Under the pieces are notes generated by a model that was not told the DNA's origin, ran no database searches, and saw only the letters and a list, made by a program, of their open reading frames with translations. A program made the position numbers and the translations under genes. A stretch of 64,000 nt of DNA from Prostheceraeus crozeri (lineage: Eukaryota > Platyhelminthes > Polycladida > Euryleptidae): NCBI GenBank assembly GCA_907163375.1, contig CAJQUW010012704.1:186001-250000 (forward strand). Reading direction: 5' to 3'. Of the stretch, positions 35,917-45,690 are shown one piece after another; positions within the stretch are counted from its first letter, which is position 1, and every line of letters starts with the position of its first letter.

Positions 35917-36221
35917 AAGGTTAACAAAGGGCATGAAATATCCGATATAACTCATCATATTCCCCAAAAGCCATAATAATATTTCCGGTCGTGTTTTTAC
36001 TACCATAGGTCTGCAGCAAGAAAACATTCGTTGTTTGTATGATCCTTGAAATTCCACCATGGTCTGATTAATATCATTATTTTCTTCTTCATTCTTCGGA
36101 ATATAAAGTGAGCAACATATAATCCCAGTAATGAAGACTAATGTCCCGGATAAACGAAAGGCCATCCTCCAGCCATACTGCGATACGCACCATCCATTTA
36201 ATGGATTGAAAATCAAGCTAC
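35917..36221 (-). CDS. Internal exon of a monocarboxylate-transporter-like (SLC16) gene
   Basis: A 305-bp exon bounded by an acceptor (TTTGCAG, ending 36,222) and a donor (GTAAGT, 35,916-35,911). It encodes SLIFNPLNGWCVSQYGWR, a membrane segment FRLSGTLVFITGIICCSLYIP, a hydrophilic loop, then PEILLWLLGNMMSYIGYFMPFVNL. In SLC16 transporters (12-membrane-segment carriers of lactate and related acids) this matches the LIFSPL...YGWR...LILGG block, the central cytosolic loop and the start of the second half (LGNF.SYLGYFIP). It is the only recognisable host gene. The other exons are not seen, and some bordering DNA may be its introns. Confidence 0.7.
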
Positions 36222-37011
36222 CTGCAAATTATAATTTCTTCTTAGCATCTCAGCATGCCAGCAAAATTAGTCAATTGCATAAACATGTTAAAAACAAAAT
36301 AAATCAAGGAAGTCGGATTTGGAGAAAAATTTGTAAACATCAAAAGTCAGAAAGAAATCTGAGCTTAAATGTGATTCGCATCAATAAAGCTGAGCAAGTG
36401 TCAATAGATATGCAACAAATGAGGGTCATAATGACCATGGATATCTATACAGTGATGAAACAAACCATAATCAGGAAATTACAATCACTGACGTGAGCCA
36501 GCTGCCATCTTCTGTTAATAACGGCAAGAATTGAACTAGTAAATTGCATCAATAGGTTTGACTAAGACAGTGTCAGTGCCCAGGCCCACACTGGTCTTGA
36601 ACCTGAAGCGATTGCGACTTTAACAGCGTTACGTGCACAATAGATTTTCGCTATAAATCTAGTTTCTATCACTGCATTGTAATGCTTAGATGAGACTACT
36701 GATTCAGCTATACAGCAGGCATTAGAATGGCTGATCTTCAGAGCCACTCACAAAATGCTTATCTGATTCGAGCAACAATTATTGAACAACAATAACACCT
36801 TCCAGTTTCTGAAATCAGATGGGGGAAATTGTACTGCTGAAAATTAAATCAAAGCTTCTCTCCGTAAAGCATTTAATTAAATTTCCAGCTGGAGGGAAGA
36901 ATCTACTTGACCCTCCTGGCAAAGCTTGAATTGTTTTCTACGCGAATAGTCGTATAATTAGCTTATTTGCTTATAAACGACTCTTCATTGCTTCATTTAC
37001 TTTACCTTACA
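36222..37011. other. Probable intron of the transporter gene
   Basis: No further exon recognised. Composition is ordinary AT-rich host DNA. Confidence 0.35.
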
Positions 37012-37290
37012 TCACTTACTCCTCTTCTTCCCCAGATTTGAGGGCCGGACACTGGCGTTGTGTCGGTTGTCGCTGGGATGGATGCACCTTCTCCGCTCTG
37101 GTCGGTCTTTCGATAATTCGAGGTCCAGATGTAGGAGCTCAAGATCTCTCTTCACGTTGTGCCACCATCTCTTTCTCTGACCACCACTGATGTTCAGTCC
37201 TGCCACTTCGTAACTCAATGCTCTCTTTGGCAACTTCTTGTCCGCCATCCGTTGCAAGTGACCTATTGCAAAGGATCCTGAGCAGCATGA
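37012..37290 (-). mobile_element. 3' tail of a non-LTR retrotransposon
   Basis: The minus strand reads LQRMADKKLPKRALSYEVAG, then SGGQRKRWWHNVKRDLELL. This is the C-terminal LINE pattern HV.RM...RLPK..L......G.R..GGQ..R....VK.DL. About 90 residues remain, and the reverse transcriptase proper is absent. It is a different copy, and probably a different family, from the LINE at 24.4 kb. Confidence 0.65.
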
Positions 37291-38227
37291 TATTCCAGCA
37301 TGCCTCTAAAGATTCTATAGGCGATTTCGTGATTAATTTTTCACTGATCAGCCATGTCGTTGGTTTTCAAAAAATATATCATTCTAATGAGCAACTTTTC
37401 TTTTTTGAGTAGTTAAAACTCTGATAAGCGAAAAACTAACCGAATTAGTCTTTGTAATTCATCATTTTGAGGGAAACTCATCGTGCAAGAGTGCACCAAT
37501 GCGTGCATCTATGATATGCCTCAAGATTTCTTCTAAACTGGATCACTTGGCTGCTAGCTTTTCGTTCATCAGCTGTCTCCATCACCATTGCACCCACTTT
37601 TCTTATTCTCCTTTGCAATATCCAGGAACCTAAATCTTCTGCTCCATTCCAATGGTTGCGCCTCTTACTTTTTCCTAAATATGCCAGCGCTCATTTAGCT
37701 CTATAATTGATTTAACTTCATTGTTATGAGCTTTTTGACGTTACTTTCATTGCGAAGACGTAATGACAAAATATTTTCTTAGTACAGTTTCATACACACT
37801 CAATTCAAACTACTATAACCAGTTTGCTTCCCAGGATTTCACATGCAATTTTCATGGTAGATTCCATGCCCCCCTCCACTACTCCCATTATGGGAGCAGC
37901 CTACAGCATATCATAGAAAACAGTAGTAATTAATGTTTCAATATGAAATGCTTTTTCTTGCTTTATTATGTTAGGGATCACTTTTTTCAAATGGCAAACA
38001 TACTTTAAGTCAGATAGAGTGCTTTTTTCTCATACAGTATAAAACACTCAGAACTTCGGTCTTCGTCCTTTTTATTTTCTCGATTTTCTGGAATACTAAA
38101 ATTCAGAATGTATGAAAAAATCATGAATTTAACAACATTGTGATAATCGAATAATGCGATTACAATATTATGTAATTTGATATATAGCATGCTGAACTTA
38201 GGTGGGTCGGTAAAGCAAGTAGAGAAA
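37291..38227. other. Host DNA, nothing recognised
   Basis: AT-rich, with short open frames only and no repeat that I can name. Confidence 0.4.
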
Positions 38228-40020
38228 ACAAAGGTGGATAAAACTAAAAATTGTCCAGATCCGCGTCTGCAGCAGCAACAATTCTGGATTTTCCGTTTGC
38301 GCTATATCTACACCAAATGTGCACCCAATTCACAGTAGTAAAAATCTTCGAAATTATCGAATTATTCAGATACAGAAGAACTTAATAGGACAATTTTTGA
38401 TCTTGTGGATTTTTCAGCTATAGGCTATATAACGGTCAGCGAGCGAACAAATGTCTTTGCAAAAGGTCAAGTCTATGCAAAGCTACGAATAGTAAGCATA
38501 GACTAAGCCAAATGCATACCAGCAATGCAACCCAATCTTCTTTAGGACCGGTTTTCATCATACGAATTGCTTTCAATACTGGCATAAACTAGCCATTTTG
38601 GACATTTTGATTTGTTTAAAAACAAACCACAGCCATCGACCCTAGAAATCGAACTTCTAAATGTTGATAAGCTTGTATGCGTACATAGATAAGCTGGCAT
38701 GTGCACCCACGCCCACAGGTACTGAATTTAGGTCTCATCGCTTATCATGGTGATTGCTCATACCATGAGATGACAACACAGTCATTTTCATTTAGTTATA
38801 CCATGCTATATACTAGAATACGCACTTGTAGGCCAATATTCCTTGTATTATTTCATTAAGCTTATTTATAATGTTTGGTAGGCATCAGGGTTGGCTTTTT
38901 GCCGGCTAAAACTGGCTTTTTCCAGTAAGTGGTAAAACCGGCAAAAACTGGCAAAAACTGGTAAAAACCGGCTAAAACTAAAATTCCGAAAAATCAGTCT
39001 ATTTCTTCACGAAATGATCGACAGCAAGTTGGGGTTTAAGTATTACGGTGCATGCGGGTTTGCAGTTTGCAACTCTTATCTTCCAAAACATGACATTCAT
39101 TCTGTGATGGAACCACATGATATGTTTTTATAACGAACGACATGCGATGTTGTCTCTCTTTACGATTGCTCTGCCCTTTTCTTGTGATTTAAGAACAAAT
39201 GTAGACTTCAGCACCATTTTGGCTCTTTAGTTCATGTAACAGAAATTGTTAGATACTCGAAGAATTATCATCAAATGAATGAAAAAATGAAAATAAACAT
39301 ATTAATATTTATACATAGAACTAAATTAAGCAAACCACTTTCTTCATGTGGACGAGCTTCAATAATCCCAGCACTGTCATTCTTCTGTGTTGAGTGTTCA
39401 GCAAGAATGTAGAGTGTATTTTAATAGTAGCTTAGGTTTCATCAGATCTAGATTCGAACCCAGGTCTCATGAACGCAGAGAAAACACTATCAAAAAGTCT
39501 CTGCTTATCGAATGATGAAAAAGTAAAGTGAACTTATTGCGACTAACGTTCATCAATAAAGTAAGGAGTGACGATGATCCCTTATATTGTATGTACCCAA
39601 AAAGCTTAAGTAGTAATGCTGGAAAAATAGTTTTAGCCAGTTTTTGCCAGTTTTAGCCGAAAAATGGTGACAAAAGCTGGTGGTTTTTACCAGGTGGTAA
39701 AAACCAGGGTGGTTTTTACCGGTCAACCCTGGGTAGGCATAGTCAAAAGTATGTGGGGATTAGAAATCCTAGAAACAAAGCATGTTGTACTTGTACTTGT
39801 ATACAATTTCAAGTGCACCTGAAATTTCCTGCATTTTGAAGTCTTGCTGAGCTTAGTTTCAGATCCATCCTTACGCCGAATTGAAAGCAATAAATTGCTA
39901 TCTCCATCTATCTGGGAGTAAATTGAATGATTAAGACTTCAAAGTCATTCGTGTCAGAGTGCAGCCCACCTACATGTAATTACATTGTATGTAGATGTAC
40001 TAGATAAGTCATGCTTGTTT
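38228..40020. repeat. Dispersed repeat, copy 2, interrupted by a MITE
   Basis: Second copy of the repeat at 24.2-26.9 kb, without the LINE. The joint near 38,420-38,450 corresponds to the place where copy 1 carries the LINE. It is itself split by an 846-bp MITE at 38,886-39,731. The far end fades near 40,000 (ATGTAATTACATTGTATG). Confidence 0.6.
38886..39731. mobile_element. 846-bp MITE with CAGGGTT ends (possibly hAT-derived)
   Basis: Starts CAGGGTTGGCTTTTTGCCGG and ends CCGGTCAACCCTG, so the first bases are inverted repeats. The duplication GGTAGGCAT flanks both sides (38,877-38,885 and 39,732-39,740). It is 9 bp by eye, or 8 bp if one G belongs to the element, which would fit hAT. Subterminal regions are packed with CTGGTTTTTACC-like repeats in both orientations. 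It encodes nothing. Confidence 0.75.
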
Positions 40021-40518
40021 TGTACATTCGTACGGATGCGAATTGTCATGCCTTGAAAGAAACTAACTGCAAATAGGGGAAGTCGGGGCTACCTGTTACA
40101 ATTTTTGATTTTTTGAGATTGCAGCGAATGCATTGCTGCAATCTGTCTGATTTTTTTGTCAAGCACATTTAGGTAATGAAAAAACCTGCAAGTAGTAGCT
40201 TTCACGAAAGCTAATTACTTTTCTACGGTAGCTGTTTAAAAGCAGACAAAAGCTGTAGCAGCATGCCCCGTGCCTGTTGTTAACGCTAGAGCTAGATCAG
40301 TGTTTCTCAACCCCCTGTCCGCTGACTAGCAGGTCAGTTTAGTCCGCGAAGTTAATGTGAAATAAGGATCGCTTATAGTATAAAACGCTTAATCAATGAC
40401 GGATTTGTTCCAAAACGTCTTCTTTTGTATTTGATTTAGTTTATTAATGCGATGAGCCTGTCTCATAGTCTAATATGTATTTCTTCAATGTGATTAGCGT
40501 AAAGCATCTACAGATCAT
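40021..40518. other. Host DNA flanking the outer Polinton
   Basis: Contains a small palindrome (TTGCAGCGAATGCATTGCTGCAA-like, about 40,120) and CAGTGTTTCTCAACC (about 40,303), a phrase seen at hAT ends, without a partner. GATCAT at 40,513-40,518 is the expected left target duplication of the outer Polinton. Confidence 0.4.
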
Positions 40519-40930
40519 AGTAATGGGCAAAAGACCGTTCCAGGACACCATAAAATTCAAAAAATAGTATCTTTAAAAACGACATAAATTCATGAATTTA
40601 GACCCTTTTTCAGGTTTTTAAGACCTAAATTCATGAATTTAGTCGTTTTTAAAGATACCGATTTTTCAAAAAATGGTACTTTTTAAATGGTCTAAATTCA
40701 TGAATTTTGGTCATTTTTCAGGTTATGAAGACCTAAATTCATAAATTTAGGCGTTTTTAAAAATACCCAATTTTCAAATTTTTCAAAATCTCAAATTTGA
40801 GAATTACAATTTTTACCTTGAAAATCATGACCGTTCCAGGACACCGAAAATCATAAAAGTTAAGAATTTCAAATTCATGAATTTTATCCATCTTTCAGGT
40901 TTTTAAAATATATCATGTGACAAAAATATT
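40519..40930. repeat. Left terminal inverted repeat of the outer Polinton
   Basis: Starts AGTAATGGGCAAAAGACCGT. It contains the iteron GACCGTTCCAGGACACC (40,534 and about 40,828) and many ATTCATGAATTT palindromes within CCTAAATTCATGAATTTAG units. It runs up to the start of the first gene at 40,940. Confidence 0.8.
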
Positions 40931-40939
40931 TCTTTAAAA

Positions 40940-41653
40940 ATGGAAGAAACAAAAGTGGATGAAACAAAAGTGGAAGAAACCGCAAGAATATATCCTTCGT
41001 TATCATATGAACGTAGTTCTACTTTAATGGACATCGAAAAGATGAATAAAGAAAAACACAAAGATAGAGTTAGGTATATGAAAGATAAGGAATCACAATT
41101 ATTATTAAGATTAGAGCATTATAAAAAATTAAGAAAGAGATGGAGTAAAGTTAAGAATGTAACACAAGGAATTGGCATATTCTTAACAATAAGTTTAGGT
41201 GCTTTAACAATTGTTATATCTTCAGGTGTTTTAGTAATTCCAGTAGTTGCTACAGCTTTAACAGGTACGGGTGTTTTTGCAACTTCACTTGTTACAATGT
41301 TAGATAAATCTTTAATAACTAAGAAACGAAAATCATTAAAAACTAAGCATTTACATATTAAAGAAGTCTATGATAAACTACATTACTACTTTCAAAGAGT
41401 ATGTGATGATAATGTTATTACGTTAGATGAGATTGAAAAATTTGATCAAATAGCTAATGAAGCTAATAAAATATCATTTCAATTACAGTCAGAAAAAGTT
41501 GGTGATAAGAATAAACAGGATGGCAAAATTTCTAGTGATGATAAAACTTTTAGTGATGGTAAAATTTCTAATGAAGAAAATGATAAAATTTTTTTAGAAG
41601 AGCTAAAAACTTTAAGCGAAAATTTAAGCAAAACTTTATTAAACAAAACTTAA
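40940..41653 (+). CDS. Membrane protein of the outer Polinton (family-2 end gene)
   Basis: 237 residues. A basic, charged N-terminal third is followed by two adjacent hydrophobic segments (GIGIFLTISLGALTIVISSG and VLVIPVVATALTGTGVFATS) and a polar helical C-terminal half. It looks like a two-pass membrane or membrane-disrupting protein. No function is known. The sister copy at 58,350-59,045 is almost identical, differing by a few short in-frame length changes. Open and apparently whole. Confidence 0.6.
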   Translation: MEETKVDETKVEETARIYPSLSYERSSTLMDIEKMNKEKHKDRVRYMKDKESQLLLRLEHYKKLRKRWSKVKNVTQGIGIFLTISLGALTIVISSGVLVIPVVATALTGTGVFATSLVTMLDKSLITKKRKSLKTKHLHIKEVYDKLHYYFQRVCDDNVITLDEIEKFDQIANEANKISFQLQSEKVGDKNKQDGKISSDDKTFSDGKISNEENDKIFLEELKTLSENLSKTLLNKT

Positions 41654-41720
41654 AACAAGAAAACTTTAAACGAAAAGATGTCAGACAACAAAGCAATAAA
41701 AAAATAATTAGTTCAGTAAA

Positions 41721-42548
41721 ATGTTTTTGCTGTATTCCAATGTTACCACAAAATTCAAATATTATATTTTAAAAATGGATAAAATTAGAGCTGATAATTT
41801 TAAAAGAATAAAACAATTAGAAGAGTTAATAAAACAAAGAAATATTATGAAAGAAAATCATCTTCAACATAGAATGATAAAAGCTGGTATTCAATCTGAT
41901 ATGTTTGAAAAAATGAAGAAAACCGAGCAAGTAAAAACTGATTTTGAAAAAACTATGAAACCATTTAAAACTCTTGAAAAAGAACTTACAAATAATGATA
42001 AACAAATTGATATAACAGATCCAGAGCACAAAACTATATTAGATGACTATGGATTACTAGAATCAAACATTAATAAGAAATTACCAAAATCTATGCAATT
42101 TGAACATTCTATTTCATTTATAGATGGAAAAACAATACCTAGATTTTATCTCGGACAAAAAGAAATATTTCCACAACCTTTTCGAGGTTTAATTTTTTCA
42201 CCAGATAAATCTCCTTTTAATTTAGATAGAAATTTTGTTAATCTTTCAAGAGGAGCAGATTTAAATAATTATGCTGTAGAAGATCTCATAAAATATAAAG
42301 CTATGTTAGATAGAGTTGGTGCAGTAAAATCTCTTAGACGTTATAAACAATTAGAAAATTTATTATCAACGGGAGTTAAAGTAGGAAAAGGTTTTAAAAC
42401 TGAAACAACTGTTTTCTTACCAGATGATCCACAAGAATTACTAAATAGATTAAATATTTTAAAATCTGCAATAAAAGAAGGACATAATTCTAGTTTCAAT
42501 GAAATTCATGCTATATTGAAAAGACTTAGAAAAGAAGATTCTAAATGA
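41721..42548 (+). CDS. Unrecognised protein of the outer Polinton
   Basis: About 275 residues. The N-terminal half is a lysine/glutamate-rich coiled-coil-like helix (FKRIKQLEELIKQRNIMKEN). The C-terminal half carries conserved-looking phrases (FYLGQKEIFPQPFRGLIFSP, LDRNFVNLSRGADLNNYAVED). The same gene is found at 57,401-58,282. It lies between the membrane protein and the minor capsid gene, so a structural or assembly role is possible. A small hairpin repeat sits just after it. Confidence 0.5.
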   Translation: MFLLYSNVTTKFKYYILKMDKIRADNFKRIKQLEELIKQRNIMKENHLQHRMIKAGIQSDMFEKMKKTEQVKTDFEKTMKPFKTLEKELTNNDKQIDITDPEHKTILDDYGLLESNINKKLPKSMQFEHSISFIDGKTIPRFYLGQKEIFPQPFRGLIFSPDKSPFNLDRNFVNLSRGADLNNYAVEDLIKYKAMLDRVGAVKSLRRYKQLENLLSTGVKVGKGFKTETTVFLPDDPQELLNRLNILKSAIKEGHNSSFNEIHAILKRLRKEDSK

Positions 42549-42566
42549 AGAGGATTATAAAAGTGT

Positions 42567-42597
42567 AACGAACCGATGGTTCTAGGGCTTCGCCCGT
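42567..42597 (+). repeat. 31-bp double-hairpin repeat, absent from sister copy
   Basis: GAACC-GAT-GGTTC followed by GGGC-TTC-GCCC: two stem-loops, each with a 3-nt loop. The sister element (revcomp of about 57,420-57,440) reads straight through this point without the 31 bp, so this is an insertion. Confidence 0.8.
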
Positions 42598-42661
42598 AGC
42601 TGAAATATGTTGTTTCTAATTTTTTTATAAAAAAATATTTATTCAAAATTTTAACTAAAAA

Positions 42662-43225
42662 ATGTGTTCAGCAGATTTAGACAAAATTAATAATCATTTA
42701 GAAAATTTGACAGAGATTTTGGGTTCATCAAAATTTAGTACGACGTTAAAAATTATAACAACTACTTCATCACACACTTGTAATTTAGAACCCATTCTAC
42801 ATTTGGAGCAAAATAAAAATTATCAAATTGCATTGACTAGTTTCTCTACATTTAACACTATTCAAAACGTTATCAAAGATGTGAATGACCAATTTAGATA
42901 TTCTACTGATAAAGGCAAAACGTGGAAAATACTAACTTTTCTTCCTGGTTCTTACGAAGTTGAATCAATATCAAATGAAATTAAGAGACATTTAGGTATA
43001 CCATTTAAAGATAAGAAACAATTACATTTTGCAGTTGAACCGGCAGTTAATAAATTTTCTCTTACTTTAGACGAAAATCATCAAGTTGATTTTAATCATG
43101 ATAGATCATTGTCAAAGCTATTAGGATTTAATAAACAAACCTATAGTCAAGGTTATCATTTAGGTGAGAAGATTCCAAAAATAACTGAAATAAATTCAAT
43201 TGTTGTACATTGTGACATTATTGAA
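42662..43225 (+). pseudogene. Minor capsid (penton-like) gene of the outer Polinton, 5' portion
   Basis: The N-terminal portion of the same protein as at 56,570-57,358 (SHTCNLEPILHLEQNKNYQI, RSLSKLLGFNKQTYSQGYHL). The inner Polinton has inserted after ATTGAA at 43,220-43,225. The remaining portion lies at 60,911-61,141. The coding sequence shows little change from the sister copy. Confidence 0.85.
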
Positions 43226-43912
43226 AGTAATGGGCAAAAGACCGTTCCAGGACACCACAAAATTCAAAAAAATAGTATCTTTAGAAACGACATAAATTCA
43301 TGAATTTAGACCCTTTTTCAGGTTTTTAAGACCTAAATACATGAATTTGGACCGTTCCAGGACACCACAAAATTCAAAAAATAGTATCTTTAAAAACGAC
43401 ATAAATTCATGAATTTAGACCCTTTTTCAGGTTTTTAAGACCTAAATACATGAATTTAGTCCATTCAAAAAGTACCATTTTTTCAAAAAATGGTATTTTT
43501 AAAAACGACATAAATTCATGAATTTGTACCCTTTTTCAGGTTATGAAGACCTAAATTCATAAATTTGGGCGTTTTTAAAAATACCCAATTTTCAAATTTT
43601 TCAAAATCTCAAACTTGAGAATTATAATTTTTACCTTGAAAATCATGACCGTTCCAGGACACCGAAAAAATCAGAAAAGTTAAGAATCTCAAATTTGTGA
43701 TTGTGACATTTTACTTTGAAAATCATGACCGTTCCAGGACACCGAAAATCATAAAGGTTGAGAATTTGAAATTCATGAATTTTATCCTTCTTTCAAGTTT
43801 TTAAAATATATCATGTGTCTAATAATATTTCTTTAAAAGTGGAAGAAACAAAAGTGGAAGAAACCGCAAGAATATATCCTTCAATATCATATGAACGTAG
43901 TTCTACTACCCC
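43226..43912. repeat. Left terminal repeat of the inner Polinton, extended
   Basis: Carries two tandem copies of a roughly 110-bp unit starting at the iteron GACCGTTCCAGGACACC (43,240 and 43,349), with further iterons near 43,647 and 43,725. ATTCATGAATTT palindromes recur. The last 80 bp (43,832-43,910) match the upstream region and first codons of the membrane-protein gene, so the repeat includes a stub of that gene. A pair of 20-bp CCCTTCT-ACTTCTAG-GGT units follows at 43,913-43,955. Confidence 0.8.
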
Positions 43913-43979
43913 TCCCTTCTAACTTCTAGGGGTCCCTTCTGACTTCTAGAGGTTCCTTAAGAAATTTTTTTATTATAAA

Positions 43980-44435
43980 ATGAACAACATAAATGAGTTT
44001 TTAAAATTATATGGAACGCAAACAACTACAAATTTTGATCTAAAGAAAATTGCAAATCAATTAGGAATAAAGAATTTTCATGTTCTAATGAGAGACGAAT
44101 TACAATGCCTAAAAAATAAGCCAACAGGAACCTTCAGTTCCCGGAACAAAGTTCAAACTGTAAATTTCATAACAAATCTTCATACGTCAGATGAAAAAGG
44201 TGTACATTGGTCTGCAGGTATCTTTAATAAAAATCGAGATAATTACTATTTTGACTCATACGGTCTTCCACCTACAAACGAAGTTAAAAAATTACTTGAA
44301 AATGGAACTTATAATACATTTCAAATTCAAAAACCGGGAACTACTTACTGTGGTCAATTATGTCTTTATATTTTATTTAAATTACAGGAAGGAGTACCAT
44401 TTCTAGATATTATGTTAGAATTGAACGAACCGTAG
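43980..44435 (+). CDS. Adenain-type cysteine protease (inner Polinton)
   Basis: About 151 residues. KGVHWSAGIF carries the catalytic His, NYYFDSYGLPP the Asp, and QIQKPGTTYCGQLCLYILFKL the Gln and the active Cys, in adenovirus-protease order and spacing. It is diverged from the protease of Polinton 1. The frame is whole. It is the gene nearest the left terminal repeat and divergent in direction from the integrase. Confidence 0.8.
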   Translation: MNNINEFLKLYGTQTTTNFDLKKIANQLGIKNFHVLMRDELQCLKNKPTGTFSSRNKVQTVNFITNLHTSDEKGVHWSAGIFNKNRDNYYFDSYGLPPTNEVKKLLENGTYNTFQIQKPGTTYCGQLCLYILFKLQEGVPFLDIMLELNEP

Positions 44436-44455
44436 GTTCTATGGCTACGCCTAAT
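44424..44455 (+). repeat. Double-hairpin repeat at the protease gene end
   Basis: GAACC-GTA-GGTTC followed by GGC-TAC-GCC. The layout is the same as the repeat at 42,567: two small stems with 3-nt loops, in AT-rich surroundings. It forms the last codons of the protease gene and the sequence just past its stop. Confidence 0.65.
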
Positions 44456-44469
44456 GAAAATAATGATAA

Positions 44470-45690
44470 TTAAAAATCAGTTCGTTGTAATTCATTTTGA
44501 TAAAATCGGCCTCTGATATTTTCATCATCTAAATCTTTGATTTCGTAAGTAATCGGATAAGTTTGATTTATTTTGCAAACTTCAAATATTTCTTTAGTCC
44601 AATAGCCAACAAAGCCTTTTTCAAATTTATTCTTATATTTAAATATTCTAACTCTATCACCAATTTTAAATTTCGGCTTAAGTTTCTGCATATTCGGATT
44701 ACTCTCATTCGAATAATTATTCTCGAAAATTTTCTTTCGGATTAAATCAGGGTCGTCAGAAGCATTCTTTGGAGTTTCTTCAATACCAGAATGAACTTTA
44801 TTATTGTACTCTTCTACAACTCCTGGTAATATCTTCAACCTTTTCTGATTTCTTTGCTCAGTAAATTTCTTGAATAATTTATTTTTTAACGTCCGATTGA
44901 ATCTTTCTATCACTACAGCTTTTCCAGCGTTTTCAGTTGAATAAACTGAGCCTTGGCGATGACTTTCGTCTGTTTCAAATAGTGGCTGAACGTTTCTGTT
45001 ATAAAATTCCGACCCTTTGTCAACAAACAATTTTTTTGGCTTTCTCTTACTTTCTTTAAAGATTTCTTCAAACGCATATTTAACTGATAGACCACTTTTA
45101 TTTTTTAAAGGCTTTACCCAAGCGTATCGTGTATATAAATCTATAACGGTCAATGCGTATTTGTAGTCCCTTTCATTCGGCATATGAATAAGATCAGCAC
45201 TCCAAATATCATCTTTATTAAATACTTTTACTTTCAATAAATATTTAGGCCTTCTGTATTCTTTATGAATTTCGGACGCATAGCGTCCTAGATCATTCGA
45301 CATTTCAGACGCGTAGGTTCGAGCGTTGCTCTCAGACAGCTTTGCTGACGGATCAATACCCTGACCGAATAACATTTTAGCTTGTAAAGCTTTCTCAACA
45401 AACATTCTTTCAATTTTTTCTCTAAATGTAGGATTTTGAATACTATCTAATTCTTGAATCATCTTCTTATCAGCTGCATGTCGAGAACTTAGATCATGAT
45501 TTCGATAAGCTAAATCATGCCTGTAAGCTGCGGCATCTACTCTATTTATCGGTTCTTCACCTGGTTTCGGATTATTATTCTCATCTAGTCTTATATCTAA
45601 TCGAGTTCCTGGACCAGTATATGAATGACCAGGAAGATGTTTTTCTTTCGAATATTTACTCCAAATAAATCCAGGAAAGTTTTCTAATGT
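44470..45690 (-). CDS. Phospholipase A2-like domain fused to rve integrase (inner Polinton)
   Basis: One continuous frame. The first part has LPGHSYTGPGTRLD (calcium-loop type) and RVDAAAYRHDLAYR (His-Asp catalytic pair), as in parvovirus VP1-type PLA2. Then comes IWSADLIHMP, LTVIDLYTRYAWVKPLKNKSG and LFVDKGSEFYNRNV (integrase D, D), with ERFNRTLKNKLFKKF supplying the Glu, and a C-terminal KFKIGDRVRIFKYKNKFEKGFVGYWTKEIFEV domain. This is a different type from the integrase of Polinton 1. The sequence upstream to about 45,820 may have belonged to the gene. About one break. Confidence 0.8.
   Translation of the reverse strand, partial: TLENFPGFIWSKYSKEKHLPGHSYTGPGTRLDIRLDENNNPKPGEEPINRVDAAAYRHDLAYRNHDLSSRHAADKKMIQELDSIQNPTFREKIERMFVEKALQAKMLFGQGIDPSAKLSESNARTYASEMSNDLGRYASEIHKEYRRPKYLLKVKVFNKDDIWSADLIHMPNERDYKYALTVIDLYTRYAWVKPLKNKSGLSVKYAFEEIFKESKRKPKKLFVDKGSEFYNRNVQPLFETDESHRQGSVYSTENAGKAVVIERFNRTLKNKLFKKFTEQRNQKRLKILPGVVEEYNNKVHSGIEETPKNASDDPDLIRKKIFENNYSNESNPNMQKLKPKFKIGDRVRIFKYKNKFEKGFVGYWTKEIFEVCKINQTYPITYEIKDLDDENIRGRFYQNELQRTDF
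45274..45347. repeat. Cluster of hairpin repeats inside the integrase gene
   Basis: GGACGC-ATA-GCGTCC (45,274-45,288), GAGC-GTT-GCTC (45,321-45,331) and CAGC-TTT-GCTG (45,337-45,347) all have 3-nt loops. They fall in the linker between the PLA2-like and integrase domains and are translated as SNARTYASEMSNDLGRYASE, keeping the frame open. Confidence 0.65.

Noticed and set aside
40303-40320. CAGTGTTTCTCAACC, resembling a hAT terminal repeat
   Set aside because: No inverted partner or target duplication was found nearby, and the phrase is short enough to be chance or a solo remnant.
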